Source of the DNA: Castor canadensis
Lineage: Eukaryota; Chordata; Mammalia; Rodentia; Castoridae
Assembly: GCF_047511655.1 (NCBI RefSeq)
Contig: NC_133386.1
Location: 170,025,146 to 170,089,145, forward strand
Direction: 5' to 3'
Length of the DNA: 64,000 nt
Below the pieces are notes generated by a model that was not told the origin of the DNA, searched no databases, and worked only from the letters and a program-made list of their open reading frames with translations. Made by a program: the position numbers and the translations under genes. Positions 44,500-56,679 of this stretch are shown piece by piece. Numbering within the stretch: position 1 is the first letter of the stretch; every line of letters starts with the position of its first letter.

Positions 44500-46896
44500 T
44501 TTTTTACTAAACCAGCACTTGATTAAGCCAACCTGTCAAAGAAAAATCTTAAGTACATGCTATATCTTGGAGAATAAAACTGGTAAATAGATAATATGCA
44601 GTGTTTCACACAGCTTCCCTCACTTAAAACTGGAAGTGGAGTTCTCCTTTTGGTGCCTTTTCAACCTTTTTACACATTATTGTAGCTTTCTTAAGTTTAA
44701 GAGCTAGCATTTCAAGTAGTTTAGCTGAGACAGTGAATGTATTAGGTTCAACATGACCTTGTGTTTTATTTGTGTTTGCCAACAGGATGCCTTATTTGTT
44801 TGTGAAAAAGATTTACTAGTGTCATTCTAAGCTATCTGCTTTTTTAGGATTCTAAAGAAATTGTTAATCATCATACTTTTGTTTATTTTACCACCATTTA
44901 GTGCCTTAAGTCCTATTAAGAAAACATTATTGTTCAATGCCCAAATAAGACATACCTATGTGCATATTTCTGTTGTCTTGATTTTGAGTTAACAGGCCAA
45001 CAACGTCTTATACTTAAAATTTCAGTAAACTGGCAAAGAATTAAAGTTAACATGTCACTTGATTTTAGAATAAAATATTGTAGCATTGGGTGAAAAACGA
45101 GTATTTGAATTAAGCTTATACATTTATTTCTGATGGGTATTTTATTAAAAGCAATAATCCTTAATACTTGTACCTGTCATTAGACAAGGAACTCAAGAAT
45201 GGAAGTTACTCTCAAGGGTCAAATGTTCCACTGCTGAAAGTTTTTTTTAAACTTATTTTTGAAAACAAAAGTAACCTATAAGATTTATTTTGCCTAACTC
45301 CTGAGAATATGAGAGAGTGCAGAGAATATGAGAAGTGGGAAAATCATAAAATTAATTTTGCAAGTAGAAAAAAGCAGGAAGCAGCCATTTTTCTCTGATA
45401 CAATGACTCTGGACAGAATTGGTTTCTTTCATTTCCAAAGCTACATTTCCTGATGTAGTGTTGTACCTATACATCCTTACATTACTCTCCCAGCTTTCTT
45501 TCCTGAATCATGAGTGCTTTAAATATTTTTAAAAACCACCTTGCATTTAGGTAACCCTTGAAGTAGATTTTGAATAAACCCAATGGAAAACAAAGATGTT
45601 TCATCTTGTTTGCCATAGAAAAGAACCCATTTCCTTTTGAATGGCAGTTGCCCTCAAGATGTTTATAGTTGTAGTTGTGTTAGTTAGAAAAACATGTGTT
45701 TTCATAATACAGGAGACCAAGTCCTATAGCCCTGTCTCAAAGAGACTGTTGTTTCTTGCATCATCTTCTCATTTGTTCCATTGTGCATAGGAAAACATCA
45801 ACTTCAGGCCTTAGAGAAATATGAGACTATGACAGCCACATACATGTCCTCTCTTGGTATGAAGTTAAATAAATGCCTAGTTGGTTAGCATATACATTCC
45901 TTGCCAGGGATTTTGAAATTTATAATATAGGAATATCTTTAGGTTGTAGATAGAGTTAAAGAAGTAAAGCACATGTTGCCACAACCTAGGAAAATATTTT
46001 TAAGGAAGATTGGATTTTCCTACCTATAGAGATCTGGAAATAATTTAACGTAAAAAAGTCATTTGTGCTGGTATTCATCTCATTCAGATGAATGGCTGGA
46101 GAAGGCTCTCCTTGCCATTTTCATTATATCTTATTTTCTACTTATTTGTCCCATTATGAAGTCATAAATTTACGCTTTATGAATTATTACAGTAATACAG
46201 TAAGTTGAACTAGGAACTGCCCATTTTCTTGTGATCTTTACAAATAGGAAATATTGGTAAGATGGAAGAAAACCATGTATTAAAATGGTTTAGAAAATTT
46301 TCAGATTACTTTTAAAATTCTGAATTTCTGAAACTTGAAAATAGATTCATGCATTAGAACCATTTTCAAAGCTTCACATTTTTAAACTATTGTTTTCTCT
46401 TAATATACATATTTATTTTCTTTAACGTACCTATATTCCAGCCCATGTCTTTGAAGATACATCCATAAATCCAATACAGCATCAGGATTACTGAAGCAGC
46501 TTTCTGAAAAGTTGTTTCCGATGTATAAGTTAAAAATTTTATTGTATTTGTAAAGTACAATTTTTGTTTAAAGCTGTATTTCCATCTGTTTCACAAAAAT
46601 ACTTTTCAGATAGAAATAGCCCAGATAGCTGCTTCTGTGTTAGTTACACTTGACACACAACTGCACAAATGAACAGTGTACTATTGGTTGTGCATTTACT
46701 TAATATACAAGTTTTGACATCTGTGTTCACAAATGCATGTTTTTTGCAAATCATGTTTATTTATAAGTGATAGTAATTGAAATTAAGGATACAAAGAAAC
46801 CTGCATTTGTAGTCCAGAGTTTTCAATTGGTCCATAATACCATGTATGGAAATGTGAATGACAATTTTGTATATTTGTTTGTTACTAACTCAGATC

Positions 46897-46902
46897 ATTA
46901 AA
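46897..46902 (+). terminator. Candidate distal poly(A) signal ATTAAA
   Basis: Variant hexamer ATTAAA about 3.37 kb past the QSER1 stop, followed within about 40 bases by a TG- and T-rich stretch (gtttgtttttttt), the usual layout of a downstream element. It lies near the end of the repeat-free tract. This is the preferred distal end by layout, not by data. Confidence 0.4.
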
Positions 46903-47889
46903 ATGAAAACAATTTTTTAAACAAGAAAATCAGAATGTTTGTTTTTTTTAAGAATTAAAAAACCGAGGTATAGCCTCAAGAATCATCATGTTCAGATTCC
47001 TTACAGAAGAAATGCATTACAGATTTCTACACAGAGTTACACAAATATAGTATAGGGCCTAGCCAGTATCTTCTCAGCTGGTACTTCAAGACAGTATTGA
47101 AAGAATCTCATAGCCTTTGCTGACATTATCAGTCAGAACATAGTTAAGAGTTTCAGCATTAATACACAAGTCTTTCAGCCCTTTCTTACCTATAAAGAAT
47201 TATAAATCCATTAAGTTATACCTTTCTAATCTTGTTTATTTGAAAATAGTGAATAGCTAGAAGTACTGGATAATCCCAAGATATTATTATCTCTATAAAC
47301 TACTGCCTAAGAGTTGGCTCTGACTGTCCTTTGACTAAGATTATCTTAACCTACATCTAACATTAAAAAATATTAAATACTTCATGTGAAATTTTTTTTC
47401 ACTTAACATTTATACATTTAGTACCTTTGTAATTAGTTTTGGTTATAAAAGCAGACATTCCTTTATTTCAGAAAGAAAAATAAATTCTTAATTATTTTTC
47501 AAAAATATTTTTAAAATTTTGAGCATCCCTGTTTTATTCTCCATTAGTTGCTGAAATTGCTGTTCATTTTAGTTTTTTTCACATAATTTAGAAAATAGTT
47601 CTTATTCAAATTATCCATATTGAATGCCTAAAGGCTAGCTCATATACTATATTGCTGTGCTGATGTTTTGTTACTGCCTGGTTCTTTCAAAGAAAGAACA
47701 AAGTATATCTGTACATTCTTTAAAATATACTTTGTGTCTCAGAGAAACTCTCTAAACTCTATTATTCAACCTAGTCCTCCTCCGTGAAAAAGTGTACTTC
47801 TTTTGTTTTCCAAATAGGAATACTTCATTACTGAGAAAATTAAAGCTACTTATATTTGTTGGTTTTAACAATAAAAAAGGGGTCAAACA

Positions 47890-48344
47890 CCTAAAACAAA
47901 TGCAGTAATATTATTGGACATGGGTCACACACTAAGGGGAGAATGCATACAGGAGGAATAGGGAAGGAAAGGAAACCTAAAACTTGAATGTGGTTGATGT
48001 GCCCACTGTAGAGGAGTGAATAAAGTAATCTTAAACTGACAGAGGCCACTATGGGAAGGGGACTGGGAAGCAGTGAAGAGGTCTGGTAGAGATGAACCAA
48101 TTTGGGTTGTAATACACATGTGCATGGAAGCAATGCTAGGAATCTTTCTGTATACCTATCCTTACCTCAAACTAGCAAAAATGTTACGTCTTTCTTATTA
48201 TCGCTTATGTCTTTTTAACAAAATTGGAGAAGAGGGTAGAACAGGTTCTGCCTGGAAGTGAGGGGGGTACGGGAGAGAGAGGGGAGCAGGGGGGAGAGAT
48301 GCCCCAAACAATGTATGCACATATGAATAAATGAATAAACAATA
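47890..48344 (+). mobile_element. 5'-truncated L1 insertion (3' UTR only)
   Basis: A 455-bp insertion between exact 17-bp duplications AAAAAAGGGGTCAAACA (47873-47889 and 48345-48361). It holds only L1 3' UTR: the same landmarks as the 31-kb copy (tatccttacctcaaactagc, a G-rich purine tract near 48,260-48,298, caatgtatgcacatatgaat) and an A-rich tail. It sits just beyond the inferred end of the QSER1 3' UTR. Confidence 0.93.
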
Positions 48345-48999
48345 AAAAAAGGGGTCAAACAATGTGTAAAAGTGTAAAAAAAAAAAGATAAAAACTCCTA
48401 TCTATTTTTTAAAGTCTTGATTTTGGCCTAAAACATACTTTCAGTTCCCAATGTGGGACGCATCACAGGGTTGGACATTATGGGTTGCCCTTTGTCTCTG
48501 ATAGAGCTGTAAGTAAATTCTTAGATTTCTGAGATACCCATGTTAATTGAAAGTAAAAAAGTGTATTCCAAAGTAAAAATCAAAATGATCTAGCTAGATG
48601 AATAATTTAAAGGTCACTGGTTTCAAATTAAGGGAAGATAACAATTACCCTAGTGGTCTGTTGTTAATCTTTATCTACTTTGTGATATTAACCAGGAATC
48701 AAGAAATTACTTTGCAAAGATAACTTGTGTTTTACATATAACTTATCTGTGATGCCTGGGAAGTTAATTTTTGCCCACAGTAAATAACAGATTTTCCTTT
48801 GACTCCTTAAAGTGTTTAGAAAAAGGCAACAAGTCATTTACCTTCCAGTGTCCATCTCCACTTCACAACATTTGCATGGCTTTTCATTGCTTTCAACCCA
48901 CCTCTATTACAGGTCCTAAAACCCTTTACTAAATGGTCCTCCTTAATTCTGCCTGCCAATTTGGAGCAGCATCTTTCAGTTCAGAACTATCTTTACCTC

Positions 49000-49122
49000 A
49001 CTTTTTTTTTCTTCGAAACAAGGCTTAGCCATGTAGTCCAGGCTGTGCTTCAACTCACGATCCTCCTGTCTCAGCCTCCCAAATGCTGGGATTATATCTG
49101 CACTGCCATTCCTGGCCTTTCT
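49000..49122 (-). repeat. B1-like SINE
   Basis: cgaaacaaggcttagccatg ... cagcctcccaaatgctggga. Confidence 0.85.
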
Positions 49123-49582
49123 CCATCACACTTTCTTTCTTCAGATTTCATTTTAACATCACTTCTGCTGAATCAGATCATGTACCCTTAATTCCTCCAG
49201 TGTGGCATTTACCATACTTGGTTATGGTTGCTTGACTAGTGGTCTCTTGCCTTCTGGTTCCCATCATCTCTGTGTTTTGTTCACCAGTGTATTCCCAGCA
49301 TCTTCACTAAGTATTTGATGAATAACTGGATACATGAAAGAAAATAAATAGGTATTCATTGGATTTTGTAGTGAGGTCATAAATAACCTCAGTGAGCAGT
49401 AGTAAGTGCAACATCAGAAGAAAATGACTACATCATTTTATGAAAACGTGAAATGCAGTGACTATTTTTTGCATTTTGTTTTCATATGCAAAGAGAGCCC
49501 AGGGACCAGGCATATATTCCTGTCTTTGAAACTTGAGATCCTCCAGATAGAATAATTAGGGAAGAAAGTCTTGATAAAAACC

Positions 49583-49682
49583 TTAAAACAGGGCTTCGAG
49601 GCATGACTCAAGCGCCGAGTGCCTGCCTAGCAAGTGCAAAGTCCTGAGTTTAAACCCCAGTCCTGTCAAAAAAAAAAAAAAC
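49583..49682 (+). repeat. ID-like SINE
   Basis: gaggcatgactcaagcgccg ... gagtttaaaccccagtcctg and an A13 tail. Confidence 0.85.
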
Positions 49683-50084
49683 CTTAACACAATCTTTTAG
49701 GAGCAAAATACTCTGGTAGGGGGAGTTTACCAGGAGGAGGAGGGTCAGGGAAGGCTTAATGGAAGCAGGAAGGATTCAGCTGGGCCTCCCAGGTTAGAAG
49801 ATTTGACAGAGCTGGAGAAGGAAGACCTGCTACTCACTTAGCTCTGTGCTTTGGTCTGTCACTACACAAGGTCTATCCCACAGGCATGCCATGTGAAGCC
49901 TAGTCTGGACCTGTTTCCTCATTCTGCAAGTGAGGTAAGAAACAAGGTCTTTTAAAATTCTTTAATTCTAGATAGTCTGAGATGTTAGAAGAAATGCAAA
50001 GAGGTACTGTTCAGCAGAACCAAATGAATAAGAACAGAAAGAATGGAAAGGTCTTTCTACATTTTTTTAACCATCTTTTTGTTA

Positions 50085-50284
50085 GTTTGTTTGAGACAAG
50101 GTCTTGCTGTGTAAGTTCAAGCTAGCCTTGAACTCAGGATCTTCCTATCTTACCTCCTGAGTCCTGGAATTACATGTGTGTGCTGCTCAGCTCAGGTTTT
50201 ACTATCTTGCAAAGCCTTTCAGAATGATTAGGCTGATGTTTTGCACATACGTGAAGATACACGCGCGCACACACACACACACAC
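50085..50284. repeat. B1-like SINE and CA microsatellite
   Basis: Antisense B1 at 50085-50195 (gagacaaggtcttgctgtgt); alternating CG/CA run at 50261-50284 (cgcgcgcacacacacac), a potential Z-DNA tract. Confidence 0.8.
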
Positions 50285-50859
50285 CTTAGCAGCACTTAGT
50301 TCCTCTTATGACACTAGTAAAATAGTCTCTCATAGTAATCATCCTTCTCATATCACCCTTATTTCTTACTGTGGTTACTTTCCAACTGGCTATAATCCGT
50401 TCTCTTAATGCTTGTGAGTAGGCTATCATCAGAGTGCAGGTGTTTTTGAGCAGTGAGTAGTGAAACAAGAGAACTCAACACTAGCAACAACCAAAACAGA
50501 AAGCTTTAGAATGAGTTTTTTTCAATTAGCCTCGTTTATATAGACCTTGTCAAATAACTGCTTATGGGGTAACCAACTGAAGAAGGTCCTTTTAGTACCC
50601 ATCCTTTATTATAAGATATTATTACTTGACTTAAGTAGAAGTCAGAAAGTTAATGTTTTTCACAGCTGATGCTAATATGAATATATTAACATTATCACTG
50701 GAATTTGCAAACAATTCCAGATCAAGATTAAAGCACCATTCAACAGCATTGCAAGCAAGTTCTTTTTCAGTGTGTCCATAGTGCCTGTCAGCAAATATTC
50801 CGCTTCCAGATGAGGAATATGAGAAGTCACTACTGTAGCCACAATAGCTGAGCACTACT

Positions 50860-51352
50860 GTATTAGTTTCCTGAGGCTGCTGTAACAAAGCAGGGCAGAT
50901 TGGATGGCTTAAGCAACAGATTTATCTTCTCATGGTCCTGGAGGCTATCTCATTCCTGATCAAGGCTGGTGGAATGTGTTTCTGGTGAGGGTTCTGGGTC
51001 AAACAGCTACCTTCTCACTGTCCTCATGTGACAGAGACCAAGCTCTCTGGCTTACCTTGAACAGATGGCCCTCATTTGAGAGGTGAGATAATCTTGGATT
51101 ATCCAGTTGGTCCTAGCTATAATTACAGGTGCCCTTATGGAAGATTGAACAGAAAAAGACACAGGAAAAGGTATATAAAAGCAAGTGAGTTATGCAGCCA
51201 GAGGCCAAGAAACATCTAAAGCCACCAGAAACTGGGAAAGTTAGAGGGAGTGTGGCCCTGCACCTTGATTTTGGACAGTGAAAGAAGCAGTTTCTGTTAG
51301 ACCACTAAAGTTTGTGGCAATTTGGTATGGCAGTCCTCAGAAACATAATACA
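50860..51352. mobile_element. Two MaLR/MLT-like LTR ends facing inwards
   Basis: The left part (about 50860-51010) reads gtattagtttcctgaggctg ctgtaac-like, the antisense end of a MaLR/MLT LTR. The right part (about 51075-51352) is the sense version, ending gtttgtggcaatttggtatg ... tcctcagaaacataata. The outer ends are imperfect inverted repeats, so the pair makes a palindromic composite. No coding remnant. Confidence 0.6.
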
Positions 51353-51959
51353 CATACTAGCCAAAAGAAAACTGGACAGGCTATATTATAGTAATCCCTA
51401 CTTTTCAGGGGGCGGTTAGGAAGGGGTAGGGTATGTCCCAAGATTCCCAGATAATGCCTTAAAACTGGCTAGTACCAAGCCCTATAGATAAATTATATCT
51501 GTATAATCTGTCTGGTGCTTTGGGGCCATTATTAAGTAAATAAGTGTTACAGGAACACAAGCACTTGCATTGTCACAAGAGTTGGTCAAATAACCAGCTA
51601 CTAAGAGACTGATGGGCGGGTATCCTATATGACATGGATACGTTGGATGAAGGGATGATTCACCTACTGGTCAGGTCAGGGTGGAGCTGCATAAGACTTC
51701 ATCAGGCTACTCAAACTTATGACTTGTTTATTTCTGGACTTCAGTATTTTCAGATAACTGAAATCTTTGGAAAGTGAAACTGCAGATTAAATCAGGTATA
51801 CTTTATGATCAAAGTAGAATACAAAGCAGACTACCATCAGGGTTGATGAGGCATTTCATAAGGATAACAGGTCAATTCATCAAAAGAACATAATGATTCT
51901 GAACTTGAGAAGAATTTTAGAGTCTGTTGTTAAATGGAGTATTTTACAGATGTCTTCTA

Positions 51960-52745
51960 TACCCTTGGTGTTCTAACTATCCCATCCTATATTGAACAGC
52001 TATTATTGCTGATTGCCTGTTTCTTTATTTTTTGTCAGTTTTTACCTAGTGTATTTTGGTGTTCTGTATTAGGGGCATATGTAATTATTTTATCTTATTG
52101 ACAGATTATTTTATCATTGTAAAATGTCCCTCTTTATCTCTAGTAACATTGTTTTGGTTTAAAAGTCCCTTTTTTCTTATATCAGTGTAACACACAGCAT
52201 TCTTGTGGTTACTGTTTGCATGATACATCTTTCCATACTTTTCAATAAATTTATTAGTGCTAAAGATTGAACCTGTGGCCTTGTGTATGCTAAGTATTCA
52301 TTCTACCACTGAGCTACACTTACAACCAAATTTGCATTTTTTTAATCTGTATCTCCAGTGCACAGAATATAGTTTGATCATATATACATATGTATATAAT
52401 ATTTGGTAGTACTGGGGTTTGAACTCAGGATTTTGCGCTTGTTAGACAATTGCTCTACCACTCAAGCCATGCCTCCAGCCCACTTTAATACAGTAATGAC
52501 CATCTTTGTCTTTGGATTGTTTATATAGTTGTATTTGCTTCTTCCATTTTTCCTTTTGCTTTCTATATATATCCCATATGTCATTTTCCCTGTATTCCTC
52601 CTTTACATTTTCTTTTTCATTAAGCAAATATTTTCTAACATAGTCTTTAAATTTCTTTCATTTTTACACTATAATTTTGTTTTTAGTGCTTACTCTAAAG
52701 TTTACCTTCAACTTTTTATTAGAATCATCCTTAGATTTATATGAG
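51960..52745 (-). mobile_element. Antisense L1 fragment with two nested IDs
   Basis: Antisense ORF2 wording (tttatcattgtaaaatgtcc, tctttatctctagtaacatt). Antisense IDs at 52245-52330 (taaagattgaacctgtggcc) and 52400-52485 (gtactggggtttgaactcag) split it. Confidence 0.6.
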
Positions 52746-53041
52746 CTTAGTTCTGGTGAGTAGAAATGTTACTTTTACACAGCTCTAGTCCCTCCTGCTT
52801 TGTGGTTTTAATATTATACATATTACATCTCTTAATGAAACAATCCCCCCAAAAACCAAACATGCTGTAATTACTAGGTTACCATTTGTAGTTAGTTCCT
52901 TAGCCCAATACAGCTTTACTCCCACACACATCCTTTGTGCTGTTATGGCAAATATATAACATTTCTATATGCCACAGGCTGAGAAATATATGGTATAACA
53001 TATAATCTTATATAACGCAATTTGCCTTTCAAATCATTTAA

Positions 53042-53105
53042 CAGGAAGCTGAGAGGTGTAGCTTGCCTAGCATGCATAAAGTCCTGGGTTCAGTCTTTGC
53101 CCTAT
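53042..53105 (+). repeat. ID-like SINE fragment
   Basis: aggaagctgagaggtgtagc ... tgcataaagtcctgggttca; central part missing. Confidence 0.6.
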
Positions 53106-54297
53106 CATTTTCAACAATGGATGAGCATAAACTAAGCCAACCAAGGCTCATTTGAAGGAAGTTTCTGAAGTCACTGTTTGATACTTGTTCTGACCCCGAC
53201 AGGGCTCTTCTCAGATGTCTTATTTCTGGTTCTCTTCTAAAAGTCAGTCAGCTCACAGTATAGTCTGTATCTTGAGTTGCTTTTTAATACAACCACACTG
53301 TTTTATTCCAGTGAGTGACTTTAAGCTTGATCTCTATTCTCTGTTGCAAATGAAGAAAAGATTAGTAATTATTGTTTTTATGACCTGCTTCTCCCTTTAG
53401 ACAAAAAAGTCTCTAAACCAGGGCTCTGGAGCTGAGTGAAGGAATCAGGCAATCTTCTCTCTAGGTGACATTTCCCCACTAGGAACTGAGTATAGGTTGG
53501 AGAGGGGCAGGCAGCAGTAGGGGTGCTGTAGGCTCACTTCTGACATGGACCCACTGTTTACAAGCCAAGGGAAGGTCATCAGGTTCTAGTATTCTCAACA
53601 TGTTACATCCAATGTGGAAGCTCCATTACATGAAGGAAGCCCTCCCCTACCCCAGCCATCCTGACCCTGGTTTTAGCCTCATAGCAGGTAGATGGGGGCT
53701 GGATGAGATACTCTGCTCCTCTTTTGCTGAGCTGGGAAAAGAAGGGATGGAGTGGCCTTGGTTCAAGACCACAGTCTCACCTCTCTTACCCCATTTTATA
53801 CATTTTCTTCAACAGATGTATCTTTGTATGTTGTCTATGATTAGACTTCTTCCAGGGGTTTGTTTTTAAAAAATGGTTTCATCAGTTTCACTGGGTGGAG
53901 AGGTCAGTGAAGCTTCTCAGATTGTTATGACAGCAGTTAATCTCCAGCTGTTAATGGTTGCAAAATGTGTTCTTATGCAAAAGATACAATGGTCTAGATT
54001 TGATTGAAGTACACCTGCATGTGATAAAAGTGATTGATTTAATAATCAAATTGTATGTTATGGGTTTTGGTGGTATTATATCTAAAATCACAGGTATATT
54101 TTCCTTTTACCTTTTATTCTCCTTTGGTTCTTTTCATGTTCCATTTTTTTCATATTACCCAAATAAAGAATTTTTATTTTTAGTAGAAATAGGGTGTGAT
54201 TTCTTTTTTAAACTCAGAGAATGACAAAATCTCCTTAACTGGAAATCAAGCATTTGTTGAAGTAAACATGTTAGCATGATTTGGTTGGTGTTTGTTT

Positions 54298-54872
54298 TGT
54301 TTGACAATACTGGGGTTTAAACTCAAGGTCTTGTGCTTGCTAGCGAGGCTCTGTACCACTTGAGCCACACCTCCAGCCCTTTTTGCTCACACTTATACCT
54401 AGGCTAGCCTGTACTACAATTCTCATTACAATTCTACTTAAGTTTTCCACTAAACTGGGATGACAGGCACATGCCATCACATTGGTGAAATGTGGCCTCA
54501 CAGACTTTTTGCCCAGGCTGGCTTTGAACTCTGATCCTCCAGAGTGACTTGAGTAGCTAGGATTACAGGTAGAAGCCACTATGCCTTGGTTTTTTTTTTT
54601 TTTAATACATTGAAACTATAGAAAAGTGATTTACTAACTATATATATACTGTATCCAGTTTTCTAAAGAAAAGAAAGGTGTTTTGGTGGAACTGGGGTTT
54701 GAACTCAGGGCTTTGCAGGAGACTTGAGTCACACCTAGTCCATTTCGCTCGTTATTTTGGAAATGGGGGTTTCATGAGCTGTTTGCCTGGGTTGGCCTTG
54801 AATTGCGATCCTCCCTATCTGAGCCTCCCAGGTAGCTAGGATTGTAGGTTTGAGCCACTGGCACCAGCTAAA
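54298..54872 (-). repeat. Trimeric and dimeric SINEs
   Basis: Antisense trimeric element 54298-54592 (acaatactggggtttaaact ... gtagctaggattacaggtag) and antisense dimeric element 54683-54872 (ggaactggggtttgaactca ... gtagctaggattgtaggttt). Confidence 0.85.
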
Positions 54873-55599
54873 GAAAAAAAAGGTTTTGTCATTGGGTTGA
54901 CCTACTTGTTCTGAACTTTGAAGTCACAACCTGACATTATTTAGTTACATATGCTTACAGTTTCATGCACTAAGTGCTGTGTGTGTTTTATTAAAGAAAG
55001 CAGATTATTTGCTAAGTAAGCATAATTTACAATTTCCTCACTGTCCCACTCAGCATAAACATTTTATTTTTTGGCTAACTGAACCCACTACATATGAGGT
55101 ACTCTGCTTTTGAGATATTTACAACAATAAAAACTAAGATGAAAAATTAGGATTATCAACTAGTAGTAGAAGTATAACTTAATCTGGAAAAGCCATCTTT
55201 TCCTCCAGGTAAAAGAGGACACCATCCTGGGCTCTTTGAATACCTGGGGACCCACAATACAACAAGACAAATGTATGTGCTAAACAGTTGTGCTAAAAAT
55301 ACTTTAATAGTGCTATAGTATCTAATATCTCACTTAATTTCATAAGGTAGGTATTGCTATCCTACTTTATAGATGAGGAAACTAGAGAAATTAAAAACCT
55401 AAAGCTATTTTATAGTAGATCTACAAAAATATATGACTCTCATTAATGTTATTTAGCAGAATAAAAGCAAGTAAAAGCATGCAATAAGTGCCCCAAAGTT
55501 ATGTCTGAGATATCGCTATACTGTACATCTATTTCAGTTTCACTATACATTGGCATTGGTTTGTTTTTAAGGCAAGAGGCTCACAAAATAGTTTTTTTA

Positions 55600-56630
55600 A
55601 AGATATAATCCACATACCATAAAATTCATCTTTGAAGTGTACAATTCAGGTCAGGCACAGTGATGCAGGCTGTAATCCCATCTATACAGGAGACAGAGAT
55701 TGGGAGAATTCTGATTCAAGGCTAGCTCACACAAAATGTTAGTAAAACCCCCATCTAGATAAATAAGCTAGGTGGGTGTGGTGGTGCATAGCTGTAGTCC
55801 CAGCAAGGTCAGAGGCTGTAAGCAGGAGGATGTAGGTAGGGGGATCCGAATCAGGGCAGCCCCAGGCAAAAAACAACACTCTACCTAAAAAATAACCTAG
55901 AACAAAAAAAGTGCTGAAGTGGCTCACGTGGCAGAGTGCCTGCAAAAGGCCCTGAGTTCTATTCCCAGTACCACCACAAATAAAAGTATATAATTCAGTT
56001 GCTTTTAATATATTTACAAAGTTTTGCAACTATCTCCACTATCTAATTCCGGAGCACTTTCATCATCCTAGAAAGAAATTCCACATCCATTATTAATCAT
56101 TAACCCATTTGTCTCTCCCATCAGTCCTTAGGAACCACCTGTCTAGTAGACATTCAGAGAGATGGAATCATATTATATGTATGTATATATGGCCTTTTAT
56201 GTCTGGCTTCCCACTTAGCATATTTTCAAAATTCATCCATGTTGTAGCCTTATCAGTACTTCAGTTCCTGGGCTAAATGTTCCTTTATAGATATATCACA
56301 TTTTGTTCATTCATCAGTTTATGAACATTTGGATTGCTTCCACTTTTTAGTTCTAAATAATACTGCTTTAAACATATATTTGCCAGCTTTTGATGGACAC
56401 ATGCACTCCATTTTCTCAGGTAAATACCCTTGGGCCTGGAATTTCTGGGTCATACAGTAACTGACTTTTTGAGGAACTGCCAAAATGTTTTACAAAATGA
56501 CTGTAGTATTTTACATTCCCACCAGCAAGGAATAAGGGTCCCAGCTTCTTCAAATTCTCCCCAATGAATATTGTTTGAAAATATATTTTAAGTTGGCATG
56601 TTCTTCTTAACATAGGAAGAAATATCCTGT
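55600..56630 (-). mobile_element. Old antisense L1 (L1M-like) with nested trimeric SINE
   Basis: Begins aatccacataccataaaatt, is split by a + trimeric SINE (55650-55985), and continues with ccacatccattattaatcat, cttagcatattttcaaaatt, ttcatcagtttatgaacatt. Highly diverged. Confidence 0.7.
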
Positions 56631-56679
56631 AAGTCCCATGTCCTGTAAGTCGTTACAGTACTCCTGACTGATTTCTACT

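Larger units (their letters stand above)
1..46920 (+). other. QSER1: QSER1 gene, 5'-truncated by the window edge
   Basis: Ten exons on the + strand spell a continuous protein that I recognise as QSER1: exon 2199-5870, 21682-22004, 23159-23275, 27564-27697, 29050-29267, 34762-34899, 36611-36708, 40245-40397, 42248-42343 and 43388-43528. Every internal intron starts GT and ends AG, and the phases agree, giving 1,695 codons from the Met at 2201. Human QSER1 is about 1,735 residues, so only a short N-terminal part is upstream of position 1. QSER1 is a paralogue of PRR12. It is a nuclear protein reported to cooperate with TET1 in protecting bivalent promoters and DNA-methylation valleys from DNMT3 enzymes. 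No frameshift or in-frame stop interrupts the exons, so the gene looks intact. The 3' boundary is inferred from a polyadenylation-like signal and the loss of repeat-free sequence. Confidence 0.95.
43529..46920 (+). other. QSER1: Probable QSER1 3' UTR
   Basis: From the stop codon on, no SINE, L1 or LTR is recognisable until the L1 at 47,890, although the rest of the window averages a SINE about every 700 bases. The sequence is AT-rich with several AATAAA hexamers (44494, 44573, 45069, 45573) and a late ATTAAA at 46897-46902. I place the most likely distal end just after 46,902, giving a 3' UTR near 3.4 kb. The proximal signal at 44,494 could give a 1-kb form. The end point is inference and may extend to the AATAAA at 47,479. 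Confidence 0.6.

Noticed and set aside
53600-53869. Open frame of 89 codons in the intergenic interval
   Set aside because: Isolated, no homology recognised, no promoter or exon signals; treated as chance.
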